From Thermoplasmata archaeon (GTDB taxonomy: Archaea > Thermoplasmatota > Thermoplasmata > Thermoplasmatales > Thermoplasmataceae), in assembly GCA_021826795.1 (NCBI GenBank), contig JAKAYM010000068.1:1-9695 (forward strand): DNA of 9,695 nucleotides, read 5' to 3'. How positions within the stretch are numbered: the first letter of the stretch is position 1; every line of letters starts with the position of its first letter. The position numbers were made by a program, and so were the translations under genes. The notes beneath the pieces are model-generated. The model saw only the letters and a program-made list of their open reading frames with translations, was not told the DNA's origin and did not search any database. Positions 1-6,582 of this stretch are shown here, piece by piece.

Positions 1-1
1 A

Positions 2-253
2 CACGGAAAATTACCAGGAAAAAATATGATTATAAAGGGCGAGATATTCGGGTTAATTCTCTGGTTGATATTCGATGTTCTTATTGGTGCACTGGATATA
101 AGTACCTATGGAGTTCTTTACTATGTAACAGGCATGGGACTTGGGATAATATCACTTCTGGTATTCGGTTATCTTCTGGGCACACTTTATAATAAATGGG
201 GAGATCAGGATGTTGCCATAACCGATGAGCAGTTTAATTCTGGGAAACAATAA
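2..253 (+). CDS. Small integral membrane protein, probably the C-terminal part of a longer gene cut by the window edge
   Basis: Function not recognised. From the ATG at 26 the frame gives 75 residues with two strongly hydrophobic segments (about residues 6-24 and 29-55), a glycine-rich turn (GMGLGI), and a polar acidic tail after NKWGDQD. The frame is also open upstream to the edge: codons 2-25 read HGKLPGKN with no stop, and no TATA box or clear Shine-Dalgarno precedes the ATG. The pattern of a basic stretch, then KGxxFGLILWLIF, then a GYLLGTLYNKW ending resembles the second half of multi-pass archaeal and bacterial membrane proteins built from two similar halves; that resemblance is from memory and is an inference. 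It could instead be a complete two-helix protein starting at 26. The stop codon at 251-253 is followed at once by a T-rich stretch. Confidence 0.6.
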   Translation, partial: HGKLPGKNMIIKGEIFGLILWLIFDVLIGALDISTYGVLYYVTGMGLGIISLLVFGYLLGTLYNKWGDQDVAITDEQFNSGKQ

Positions 254-259
254 ATATTT
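250..259 (+). promoter_or_regulatory. Possible TATA box for map
   Basis: An ATAAATATTT stretch lies about 56 nt before the map start. If used, transcription would begin near 280 and leave a short leader of about 30 nt. The leader contains AGGAT at 302-306, placed 4 nt before the ATG, which could act as a weak ribosome site. The box overlaps the T-rich tract that may terminate the upstream gene, so the assignment is weak. Confidence 0.3.
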
Positions 260-268
260 TTATTTTTA
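254..268 (+). terminator. T-rich putative transcription terminator after the first gene
   Basis: TATTTTTATTTTTAG follows directly after the stop codon of the membrane-protein gene. Archaeal RNA polymerase stops at T-rich tracts on the non-template strand without needing a hairpin, so the position and composition fit. It overlaps the possible map promoter. Confidence 0.4.
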
Positions 269-310
269 GGTTAACTTAATGTTGAATGAAGAAATAAATG
301 CAGGATATTC

Positions 311-1186
311 ATGGATAGCGACATAAGGGAAAAATACATGCTTGCCGGAAAAATCGGGAGGGATGCACTGGAATATGCCAAAACACTGGTTGAGCCAGGT
401 GCATTGTTATATGATGTTGCCGAAAAGGCAGAACAGTATATAAAAGAGAGAGGTGCATTACCCTCCTTTCCCGTAAACTTATCAATCAATAATGAGGCTG
501 CTCATTATACTCCGTTTGAAGGTGACAAAAAGAAATTCCATACAGGGGATCTGGTCAAGGTTGACCTCGGTGCCATGGTTGACGGCTACATGTCAGATAA
601 TGCAGCCACAGTTGAAGTTGGAAATACCGGTAATTATAGCGATTTAATTGATGCAACAAGGGAAGCACTCAATGCCGCCATAAAGGTGTTGAGACCCATG
701 ATCAGCATATACAGAATAGGGCAGGAAATAGGCAATGTTATTACATCCCACGGATTCAAACCAATAAAAAATCTCGGTGGACACGGAATTAACCGTTATG
801 ATCTCCATTCTGAAATTTTCATACCCAATTACGACGACGGGAATGGTGAAACAATACAGACAGATAAGGTAATAGCAATAGAGCCCTTTGCCAGCACCGG
901 GCTGGGCATGATACACAATGGGCCACTGGGAAATATATATATTATAGACCAGCCAAGGCGGCAGGACAGGGATGAAATTCTCTATAAAAATTTCAATACT
1001 GCACCCTTCGCCGAAAGATGGGTATCCAAAATAATGGATAACGACCAGGAATACTTAAAAAAGAAGATGTCAAGCAAATACATATCGGGATTTGCTGTGC
1101 TGAAAGAACATAGCAAGGCAATGATTGCCCAGTCAGAGCATACAATAATGGTACTCGGCGATGAAATAATTGTGACAACAGCCTGA
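311..1186 (+). CDS. map: Methionine aminopeptidase, type II archaeal form
   Basis: Cytosolic metallo-enzyme that removes the initiator methionine from new proteins when the second residue is small. The 291-residue length is close to the roughly 295 of characterised archaeal type IIa enzymes. The pita-bread fold metal ligands are all present: D85 in VKVDLG, D96 in MSDNAAT, H158 in GGHGI, E191 in AIEPFAS and E276 in QSEHT. H65 (AAHYTPF) and H166 (DLHSEI) match the conserved substrate-side histidines. The helical insert typical of type II, with the APFAERW motif (231-237), lies between E191 and E276. Other ATGs just upstream (279, 286, 298) are in other frames, so 311 is the start. The gene converges on tmk, and its TGA directly abuts the tmk stop codon. 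It appears to be a single-gene unit. Confidence 0.95.
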   Translation: MDSDIREKYMLAGKIGRDALEYAKTLVEPGALLYDVAEKAEQYIKERGALPSFPVNLSINNEAAHYTPFEGDKKKFHTGDLVKVDLGAMVDGYMSDNAATVEVGNTGNYSDLIDATREALNAAIKVLRPMISIYRIGQEIGNVITSHGFKPIKNLGGHGINRYDLHSEIFIPNYDDGNGETIQTDKVIAIEPFASTGLGMIHNGPLGNIYIIDQPRRQDRDEILYKNFNTAPFAERWVSKIMDNDQEYLKKKMSSKYISGFAVLKEHSKAMIAQSEHTIMVLGDEIIVTTA

Positions 1187-1798
1187 TTATAACACCTCTA
1201 TTATTTTCTGTACCTGTTCAAGTACATAAGATATAGATTTACTAGCATCTATTCTCCTTATATCGACAGATTTTTCAATAAATTCTGATATATTATCCAA
1301 AAAATAATCGTAATATTCTTTTATGCTATAGAGCCCATTTTTTTCCTCCAGCATTGATAGCTGTTTTCCCTTGAAATTTAGGTTTTTCCTGCTAGTCTCT
1401 ATTCTACCCATTGCCGTATCTATATCAACTTCCAGATAGATAATAACATCAGGAACCAACATCATTTTAGACACATTTACCATCCACTGAACTGTTTCTT
1501 TCCTGCTCCCCAGTAATCGTTCAATCATAGGGCCTTCATATGCTATGGAGGAGGCAAGATATCGATCGCATATTATTTTTTTATTTTTCTTAAGGTCTTT
1601 CTGATGTATGAGCCGGTCATAGGTAAAAAGAAAGAAGTTGTAAAACGAGTTCTCCGGGCTGTTGAGCTTTTTCAGATCAGTGAATTGAAATTCATCTGTT
1701 GGCTCCTTTGTGTAATAAAAATCAGGGTATACAACCCTAAGGGCTTTTATCAGTGTGGTCTTTCCAGATCCATCAATTCCTTCCACCGTTATGAACAT
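1187..1798 (-). CDS. tmk: Thymidylate kinase
   Basis: Phosphorylates dTMP to dTDP with ATP, the last step specific to dTTP synthesis, in the cytosol. The 203-residue length is normal for the family. The P-loop GIDGSGKTT spans residues 7-15. TKEPT (30-34) follows at the usual distance, R62 sits in FTYDRLI, and the DRYxxSSxAYEG motif (78-89) supplies the dTMP-binding DR pair and the tyrosine below the base. VPDVIIYLEVD (115-125) is the conserved core strand, and the LID region carries R132 and R137. The start at 1798 puts the P-loop right at the N-terminus as expected, and a TATA box lies about 24 nt upstream, suggesting a leaderless transcript. It is divergent from the HTH-CBS gene across a 95-bp gap and convergent with map with no gap. 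Confidence 0.95.
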   Translation of the reverse strand: MFITVEGIDGSGKTTLIKALRVVYPDFYYTKEPTDEFQFTDLKKLNSPENSFYNFFLFTYDRLIHQKDLKKNKKIICDRYLASSIAYEGPMIERLLGSRKETVQWMVNVSKMMLVPDVIIYLEVDIDTAMGRIETSRKNLNFKGKQLSMLEEKNGLYSIKEYYDYFLDNISEFIEKSVDIRRIDASKSISYVLEQVQKIIEVL

Positions 1799-1817
1799 TA
1801 TATGGGTATTTTCAAGG

Positions 1818-1825
1818 ATTATAAA
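1818..1825 (-). promoter_or_regulatory. TATA box for tmk
   Basis: On the minus strand this reads TTTATAAT, centred about 24 nt before the tmk ATG at 1798. That spacing puts the transcription start at or within a few bases of the start codon, so the message is probably leaderless. Confidence 0.55.
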
Positions 1826-1863
1826 TTATTATTTGTCCGAACTAGTATAATAAACTTAAATAA

Positions 1864-1872
1864 TTATTAATA
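1864..1872 (+). promoter_or_regulatory. TATA-like promoter of the HTH-CBS / carS / pth2 operon
   Basis: TTATTAATA is centred about 26 nt before the ATG at 1894, the position expected for a leaderless archaeal message. The local DNA is almost all A and T, so the exact box is uncertain. A perfect 10-bp palindrome, AATAATTATT (1859-1868), overlaps its upstream half. Confidence 0.45.
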
Positions 1873-1876
1873 GTAA

Positions 1877-1893
1877 TTAATTATATCAATTAA
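1877..1893. promoter_or_regulatory. Inverted repeat at the regulator's predicted transcription start, candidate operator
   Basis: TTAATT, five spacer bases, then AATTAA: a perfect 6-bp inverted repeat ending at the base just before the ATG at 1894. It lies between the TATA box and the start codon, where a bound protein could block transcription initiation. XRE-type regulators often bind such repeats in their own promoters, so autoregulation is a reasonable guess. The DNA here is so AT-rich that the repeat could arise by chance. Confidence 0.3.
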
Positions 1894-2472
1894 ATGCTTC
1901 CTAGTATTGAAGAATTAAGAAAAATGCGGAAATCGCTGGGTATCAGCCAGAAGGAGCTAGCACGCATAAGCGGTGTAAGCCAGTCTTATATTGCAAGACT
2001 GGAAAAGGGAGAAATAAACCCAGCATATGATAAGGTTAGAAAGATATTTGAATATCTTAATACATCAGGGAACCGCGCAAAGGATATAGACATAAAAGCT
2101 GAGTTCATCATGACAAAGGATGTGGATACATGCGAAATGAACGATTCGATCATATCAGCACTGAATAAAATGAGGGAAAAAGGCTACTCACAGCTACCGG
2201 TTGTTACATCAGATAAAAGGATAATAGGCACAATTACTGAATCCGATATCAATGATATGCTCATAAAGGGCACAAGCATAGAATCATTAAAGCTTTTAAC
2301 AGTAAAAAAGGTCATGGGAAAGGTTCTGCCGCAGCTGGATAAGAACAGTCCAATATCCATGATATACCCGCTCTTAAAATATTCCAACGCTGTTTTAATA
2401 GTTGATGGCGCAGAACTTAAGGGAATAATTACCAAGGCAGATGTACTCAAGGCAGTTGAAACTTATGGGTAA
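1894..2472 (+). CDS. XRE-type HTH transcriptional regulator with two C-terminal CBS domains
   Basis: Predicted DNA-binding regulator whose activity is set by a small ligand. Residues 5-57 form an XRE/Cro helix-turn-helix: LRKMRKSLGISQKELARISG, then the recognition helix VSQSYIARLEKGE. Two CBS domains follow, about 72-128 (ending in GTITESDINDML) and 139-192 (ending in GIITKADVLKAVE). Such a pair usually forms one Bateman module that binds an adenosine-type nucleotide, though the ligand here is unknown. The order HTH-CBS-CBS and the 192-residue length match the archaeal COG3620 type. The ATG at 1894 has a TATA-like box about 26 nt upstream and an inverted repeat abutting it. The gene's last 8 bases overlap carS, so the regulator and lipid gene are cotranscribed. 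The targets are unknown; its own operon is the first candidate. Confidence 0.9.
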   Translation: MLPSIEELRKMRKSLGISQKELARISGVSQSYIARLEKGEINPAYDKVRKIFEYLNTSGNRAKDIDIKAEFIMTKDVDTCEMNDSIISALNKMREKGYSQLPVVTSDKRIIGTITESDINDMLIKGTSIESLKLLTVKKVMGKVLPQLDKNSPISMIYPLLKYSNAVLIVDGAELKGIITKADVLKAVETYG

Positions 2473-3022
2473 TATCGTACTTTTTACTATTTATGGAATC
2501 ATACTTTTCGCACCTGCATTTACAGCAAATCCCGGAGCCGTGATAACCGGTGGGCACTTCATAATGGACATGGGCAAAACATACAAAGGTAAGAGAATAC
2601 TGGGAGATGGAAAATCATGGTCCGGATTTATTGGAGGTTCACTTATAGGAATTTTATCAGGAATTATAATTTACTATGCCGTATATTTTCTGAACATTCC
2701 GTATCCGGATTACGGTAAGAATATCCTTGAGGCTGTGCTGGTTCTTATCCCTATGAGCTTCGGATCACTTTTAGGTGATATTTCCGGGTCATTCATAAAG
2801 AGAAGAATAGGCATGAAACGTGGTGCAAAAGGTTCTATACTGGATCAGTGGCCCTTTGTTATTGTATCGTTTCTTCTGGTTTTTATATTTGCAAGAAATT
2901 TTTTCATGTCCATTTACGGTGATTTATTACCTATAATTGTAATACTGATTATAACGCCTCCCATACACAGGGGTGTAAATATACTGGCATATAAATTTAA
3001 AATGAAGGATGTTCCATGGTAA
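2465..3022 (+). CDS. carS: CDP-archaeol synthase
   Basis: Membrane enzyme that transfers CMP from CTP to digeranylgeranylglyceryl phosphate, giving CDP-archaeol, the activated precursor for polar head-group attachment in archaeal lipids (EC 2.7.7.67). From the ATG at 2465 it has 185 residues, about the usual length. Visible family marks are PAFTANPGAVITGG (17-30), D35, KGKRILGDGKSWSG (41-54), GSLLGDISGSFIKRR (100-114), KGSILDQWPF (122-131) and the C-terminal TPPIHRGVNILAYK (164-177). About five membrane segments separate them. An in-frame ATG at 2441 would add eight polar residues (MYSRQLKL); 2465 is preferred because the first helix and PAFTAN motif then sit at the expected distance. The start overlaps the regulator gene by 8 bp and the end overlaps pth2 by 7 bp. 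No strong Shine-Dalgarno is seen, so translational coupling is likely. Confidence 0.93.
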   Translation: MGNIVLFTIYGIILFAPAFTANPGAVITGGHFIMDMGKTYKGKRILGDGKSWSGFIGGSLIGILSGIIIYYAVYFLNIPYPDYGKNILEAVLVLIPMSFGSLLGDISGSFIKRRIGMKRGAKGSILDQWPFVIVSFLLVFIFARNFFMSIYGDLLPIIVILIITPPIHRGVNILAYKFKMKDVPW

Positions 3023-3366
3023 AAATGGTTATTGCTGTAAGAAAGGACCTTGCAATGGGAAAGGGAAAAATTGCCGCCCAGGTGGCGCACGCTGCAGTTG
3101 CATGTACCCTTATTTCAATGAAAAAAAACAAGAAAATGTTCAATGAATGGTATGCGACCGGTCAAAAAAAGGTTGTTGTCAAGGTTGACAGTCTGCAGGA
3201 AATATATAAAATAAAGGAGGAATGCAAAATTTTGGGGGTTATCAGTGAGACCATAACAGATGCAGGTTTTACACAGATTATACCGGGAACATTGACCTGT
3301 ATCGGTATAGGCCCTGATGAGGATGAATTACTTGACCAGATAACAGGAAATTACGGGTTGCTATGA
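3016..3366 (+). CDS. pth2: Peptidyl-tRNA hydrolase, archaeal/eukaryotic Pth2 type
   Basis: Cytosolic enzyme that cleaves the ester bond of peptidyl-tRNA released from stalled ribosomes, freeing tRNA for reuse. The 116-residue length is normal for Pth2. The family motifs are all present: GKGKIAAQVAHA (15-26, with K18, Q22 and H25), KKVVVKV (51-57), the TDAGFTQI stretch (81-88, with D82 and T86-Q87 in the active-site loop) and PGTLTCIGIGP (90-100). The ATG at 3016 overlaps the end of carS by 7 bp; a second in-frame ATG at 3025 (residue 4) is possible. GAAGGATG at 3004-3011 could serve as a weak ribosome site inside carS. It is the third gene of the regulator-carS-pth2 operon. No T-rich terminator follows. 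Confidence 0.94.
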   Translation: MVKMVIAVRKDLAMGKGKIAAQVAHAAVACTLISMKKNKKMFNEWYATGQKKVVVKVDSLQEIYKIKEECKILGVISETITDAGFTQIIPGTLTCIGIGPDEDELLDQITGNYGLL

Positions 3367-3398
3367 TAAAATATTAAAGAATCATTGGGGAGAAAAGC

Positions 3399-3406
3399 AT
3401 ATATAT
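3399..3406 (+). promoter_or_regulatory. TATA box for the DUF763 gene
   Basis: ATATATAT, preceded by purine-rich GAAAAGC as a possible BRE, is centred about 24-25 nt before the GTG at 3427. It supports that GTG as the start of a leaderless message, because the box would otherwise lie inside the coding region of the longer TTG-started form. Confidence 0.55.
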
Positions 3407-3426
3407 CTATCTTAAAATATCATAAT

Positions 3427-4485
3427 GTGGAAAATCACGGATCATCCATTCTGCCACTGCATTACGGTCATCCTCCGGAGTATCTCTATAAGAGAATGGT
3501 TAAACTGGGTGGTATTATTTCCGATATAATAATAGGAAGTTATGGAGAGGATTTTTATCTAAACAGGCTTTCAGATCCATTCTGGTTCCATTCACTATCT
3601 CTGGCTATAGGCTTTGACTGGAATTCCAGCGGGACTACCACCGCAACACTGGGCGCACTGAAGGAATACATAAATAAGGGGGATAGCCTGAAAATACTAG
3701 GTGGGAAGGGCAGGCATATGGGAACCCTAAAGCAGGAGTTTGATGCTCTGGAGGCAGATGGAAATATACCATCTGGTAAAATCGCCCGGGTAAGAAAGGA
3801 TGCAAAATTAATAGGGAAGGTAGATGAAAAGCTACTGCAGGATGGATTCACTCTCTATATGCAGTTTATAATAATGGATTACCACGGGAATTATACAATA
3901 GTAAATCAGGGCATGAATTCAGAATCGCGTCTGGCAAGAAGGTATCACTGGAAGAATAATAACCGTGACTTATACAACGATGCCAGAAATGGCATTTCCG
4001 GATTTGAGAACATAATAAACCTGGATTTATCTACGGAGAAAAGTGAAAAAAACAGATCAGGAATTATAGATATTATAAAGGATAATCCCTTAAAATATAG
4101 CAGGCAGCGGTCACTGGATAATTTTATGGAGTCTGCACCTGCACTGGATATGAATTATAAAATTGACTGGAATAGAATGAGGGAATTATATGAATATAAC
4201 CCGGGCACTTTTGAAGAACTCATGAATATTCCCGGACTCACAAAATCTACAATACGGGCCCTATCATACCTCTCAGAAATTATTTATGGAGCGGCACCAT
4301 CCTTTTCAGATCCGGTAAAATACTCATTCTGCCTGGGAGGAAAGGACGGTGTGCCCAAGCCTGTCAATGTCCATGATTACGATAAGGCCATAGATTTTTA
4401 CCGGGAAATTCTCCACGGGAACCAGTATTATGAAGAAATATCACGACGTCTGGTAAAAATGAGCCATAAAAATTTATCCAGATAA
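3427..4485 (+). CDS. DUF763 family protein of unknown function
   Basis: Matches the uncharacterised DUF763 family. From GTG 3427 (352 residues) the marks are LPLHYGHPP (9-17), RMVKLGG (23-29), RLSDPFWFHS (47-56), FDWNSSGTTT (63-72), LGGKG (91-95), LQDGFTLY (137-144), NQGMN (160-164), ARRYHW (170-175) and GGKDGVPKPV (304-313). NIPGLTKSTIRAL (267-279) resembles a helix-hairpin-helix, which in other proteins binds nucleic acid backbone, so a DNA- or RNA-related role is possible but unproven. The frame extends upstream to a TTG at 3385 (366 residues). The GTG is preferred: family proteins, as I recall them, begin with a methionine followed by G at 5 and LPLH at 9-12, which is exactly what the GTG gives, and a TATA box sits about 25 nt before it. 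It lies 60 bp after pth2, same strand, and probably has its own promoter. I recall LYHH and QQGMN as the family forms; here they read LYMQ and NQGMN. Confidence 0.85.
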   Translation: MENHGSSILPLHYGHPPEYLYKRMVKLGGIISDIIIGSYGEDFYLNRLSDPFWFHSLSLAIGFDWNSSGTTTATLGALKEYINKGDSLKILGGKGRHMGTLKQEFDALEADGNIPSGKIARVRKDAKLIGKVDEKLLQDGFTLYMQFIIMDYHGNYTIVNQGMNSESRLARRYHWKNNNRDLYNDARNGISGFENIINLDLSTEKSEKNRSGIIDIIKDNPLKYSRQRSLDNFMESAPALDMNYKIDWNRMRELYEYNPGTFEELMNIPGLTKSTIRALSYLSEIIYGAAPSFSDPVKYSFCLGGKDGVPKPVNVHDYDKAIDFYREILHGNQYYEEISRRLVKMSHKNLSR

Positions 4486-4597
4486 TTGTCTGAAATTACA
4501 CGGTTCCCGACGCTGTGTGTTTGTCTTTCCACAGAGAGCTGTATTTATTCAGAGTTTTATCCACATGCTTAAAAAATCTTAAGTTTTCGGGAAAATG

Positions 4598-4605
4598 TTA
4601 ATAAT
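4598..4605 (+). promoter_or_regulatory. TATA-like box for hyuAB
   Basis: TTAATAAT, preceded by GGGAAAAT as a possible BRE, is centred about 25 nt before the hyuA ATG at 4627. It lies in the 141-bp gap after the DUF763 gene. The spacing again implies a leaderless message. The rest of the gap shows only weak short hairpins and no convincing terminator. Confidence 0.45.
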
Positions 4606-4626
4606 GTAAAAACCAATCCCAAAAGC

Positions 4627-6582
4627 ATGGTTACAGTGTCGATAGATATTGGCGGGACATTTACTGATATCATAATAATAGATAAAGAAATACATTATTA
4701 TAAGGTACCAACAACACCGGCCAATCCTGAGCAGGCAGTTATGGAAGGGCTGAGCAAATATCTTCATAAGGATATTGATGAATTTATACATGCCACAACG
4801 ATCGCAACAAATTCCCTTCTGGGTCAGTACGGACTTGAACTTCCCAGAACTGCACTGATTACAACGAAAGGATTCAGAGATGTAATAGAAATCGGAAGAC
4901 AGAATAGACCAGAATTATACAATCTTGATTTCCACAGACCAAAAACGCTTATACCAGCAAAACTCAGGTATGAAGTGGATGAACGCACGGGCGTTAACGG
5001 CAATCTTGTCACGAAACTAGATACATATGGCATGGAAAGCGTTAAAAATTCACTTATAAAAAATAAGGTCAAATCTGTTGCAATATGCTTTTTGCACTCA
5101 TATATGAATCCTGAAAATGAGGTTAATCTAAAAAATTACCTTTCAGAATATTTTGATAACATATCAATATCATATGGTGTATCACCGGAGCCGAGGGAGT
5201 ATGAAAGAACTTCCACTACAGTTGTAAATTCGGTTCTTATGCCCGTTGTATCAGGGTACCTTAAAAGGCTAAAATCTGTACTGGATAAATTCGGGTCTCC
5301 GGAAATTAATATGATGTCAAATGCAGGTGGACTCGTATCGGTGGATGAGGTAATTAAAAAACCAGTTAATATAATCGAATCAGGGCCCGCGGCAGGTGTA
5401 ATAGCCGCCAGTGAATTTTCATCCATATTAGGCATCGATAAGGTGATCAGTTTTGATATGGGAGGAACAACCTCAAAGGCGGGGACGGTGATAAATCATA
5501 ATGTGGAAATCACTGCGGAATATGAGGTCGGTGGTTCATCACACCACGGCAGAATAATTAAGGGTTCCGGATACCCCGTTAGATTTCCATTTATTGATCT
5601 CTCCGAGGTATCCTCCGGTGGTGGTACGGTAATATGGAAGGATAAGACCGGTGCCTTGAATATAGGGCCCATGAGTGCAGGTTCAGAACCAGGACCTGTT
5701 GCATACAACCGTGGCGGGAAAGAGCCTACGCTAACAGATTCAAACCTTGTAATGGGAATCATAAACGATAAAATGTCTGGTTCTGATAAAATACTGAGAA
5801 AGGATCTTGCACTGAAAGCCCTAGAAAAACTGGGAAATCCATATGAGGTTGCGGAATCGGCAATAAAGCTGGCAAACCTTGAAATGGCCAGGGCAATAAG
5901 GCTTGTTACAGTGGAAAGGGGGCTTGATCCTGCAGAATTCACTCTTTTCGGATTCGGTGGGGCAGGTCCACAGGTCGCAATGCCTGTTGCAGACGAGCTC
6001 GGCATAAGGAATGTAATAATTCCTCCGGAACCCGGGGTATTCAGTGCGCTTGGATTGATGCTTGCCGATATAAAATATGAGGCAAGAATGTCATACCCGG
6101 AGGACCTTGAAGCCGGCTTCACAGGGCTGGAGCAGAAACTAAAATATCAGGTAAATGACCCAGAATTCCTGAGATATGCGGATTGTAGATATGTGGGCCA
6201 GGGATCTGAACTCACAATTCCCGTGGAAGTACCAGACAGGGGTAGAATAATAAAGGATTTTACCGACACGCATAACAGGACATTCGGGTTCACACTGGAA
6301 AGGCCCATTGAAATCCTTACAATAAGGGTTTTTGCCGTAAAAAAGAGGGTAAAGCCAAATGTAAAATCAGGTAAAAATACTGAAAACAAACCATTTGAAA
6401 GAAATGTATACATAAGTGGAAAATGGGAAAGTGTGTATGTTTACCAGAGAGATGCCCTACCAGTAGGGCAAAAAATCAACGGCCCCGCTGTAATAGAGGA
6501 GGATGGTTCGAGCACATTTGTACCTCCGGGATGGAATATATCCCGCGGGGAAAATAATGAATTGAGAGCGGTGAGATTATGA
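4627..6582 (+). CDS. hyuA: Hydantoinase/5-oxoprolinase family protein, subunit A
   Basis: ATP-binding subunit of an enzyme that opens or carboxylates cyclic amides and related compounds using ATP; the family includes N-methylhydantoinase, 5-oxoprolinase and the acetone/acetophenone carboxylases. Length 651, slightly short of the common 680-700. The actin/HSP70-like nucleotide fold is visible: phosphate loop 1 [10 protein letters not shown] at 5-14, ESGPAAGV at 251-258 and phosphate loop 2 FDMGGTTSK with D277. SSGGGT (329-334), [14 protein letters not shown] (347-360) and [20 protein letters not shown] (429-448) are further family blocks, and the C-terminal domain (about 500-651) ends in [21 protein letters not shown] 4627 puts phosphate loop 1 at the N-terminus, with a TATA box 25 nt upstream. 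It overlaps hyuB by the 4 bp ATGA. In a peptide-feeding thermoacidophile, pyroglutamate is a plausible substrate, but the family motifs do not settle this. Confidence 0.93.
   Translation: MVTVSIDIGGTFTDIIIIDKEIHYYKVPTTPANPEQAVMEGLSKYLHKDIDEFIHATTIATNSLLGQYGLELPRTALITTKGFRDVIEIGRQNRPELYNLDFHRPKTLIPAKLRYEVDERTGVNGNLVTKLDTYGMESVKNSLIKNKVKSVAICFLHSYMNPENEVNLKNYLSEYFDNISISYGVSPEPREYERTSTTVVNSVLMPVVSGYLKRLKSVLDKFGSPEINMMSNAGGLVSVDEVIKKPVNIIESGPAAGVIAASEFSSILGIDKVISFDMGGTTSKAGTVINHNVEITAEYEVGGSSHHGRIIKGSGYPVRFPFIDLSEVSSGGGTVIWKDKTGALNIGPMSAGSEPGPVAYNRGGKEPTLTDSNLVMGIINDKMSGSDKILRKDLALKALEKLGNPYEVAESAIKLANLEMARAIRLVTVERGLDPAEFTLFGFGGAGPQVAMPVADELGIRNVIIPPEPGVFSALGLMLADIKYEARMSYPEDLEAGFTGLEQKLKYQVNDPEFLRYADCRYVGQGSELTIPVEVPDRGRIIKDFTDTHNRTFGFTLERPIEILTIRVFAVKKRVKPNVKSGKNTENKPFERNVYISGKWESVYVYQRDALPVGQKINGPAVIEEDGSSTFVPPGWNISRGENNELRAVRL
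6570..6574 (+). promoter_or_regulatory. Shine-Dalgarno site for hyuB
   Basis: GGTGA, a perfect match to the core complementary to the archaeal 16S rRNA 3' end, lies 4 nt before the hyuB ATG, inside the end of hyuA. It fixes 6579 as the start. It contrasts with the first genes of transcripts here, which have TATA boxes too close to leave room for such a site. Confidence 0.7.

Noticed and set aside
2441..2464. Upstream ATG for carS
   Set aside because: It would add eight polar residues (MYSRQLKL) ahead of the first membrane helix and lengthen the overlap with the regulator gene to 32 bp; the ATG at 2465 fits family N-termini better.
3385..4485. Initial thought that the gene after pth2 might be a tRNA pseudouridine synthase such as TruD
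   Set aside because: No TruD catalytic or conserved motifs are present; the LPLHYGH, RLSDPFWF, ARRYHW and GGKDGVP blocks match DUF763 instead.
4513..4534. CTGTG ... CACAG inverted repeat after the DUF763 gene, considered as a terminator or small RNA
   Set aside because: Only a 5-bp stem with a 12-nt loop and mismatches on both sides, no T-tract beside it and no C/D or H/ACA box layout.
4557..4565. TTATCCACA, identical to a bacterial DnaA box, in the gap before hyuA
   Set aside because: Archaea lack DnaA and start replication with Orc1/Cdc6 at other motifs. It is a single copy with no repeated origin-box cluster or orc1 gene nearby, so it is a chance match.
4568..4583. CTTAA-n6-TTAAG inverted repeat upstream of hyuA, considered as an operator
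   Set aside because: Five A/T-dominated pairs are expected by chance in this AT-rich gap, and no regulator gene is adjacent.
5496..6122. Long antisense open frame (208 codons) inside hyuA
   Set aside because: It lies wholly opposite a well-conserved coding region, is rich in Ser and Pro as expected of a reverse-frame shadow, shows no known motif, and has no promoter or ribosome site.
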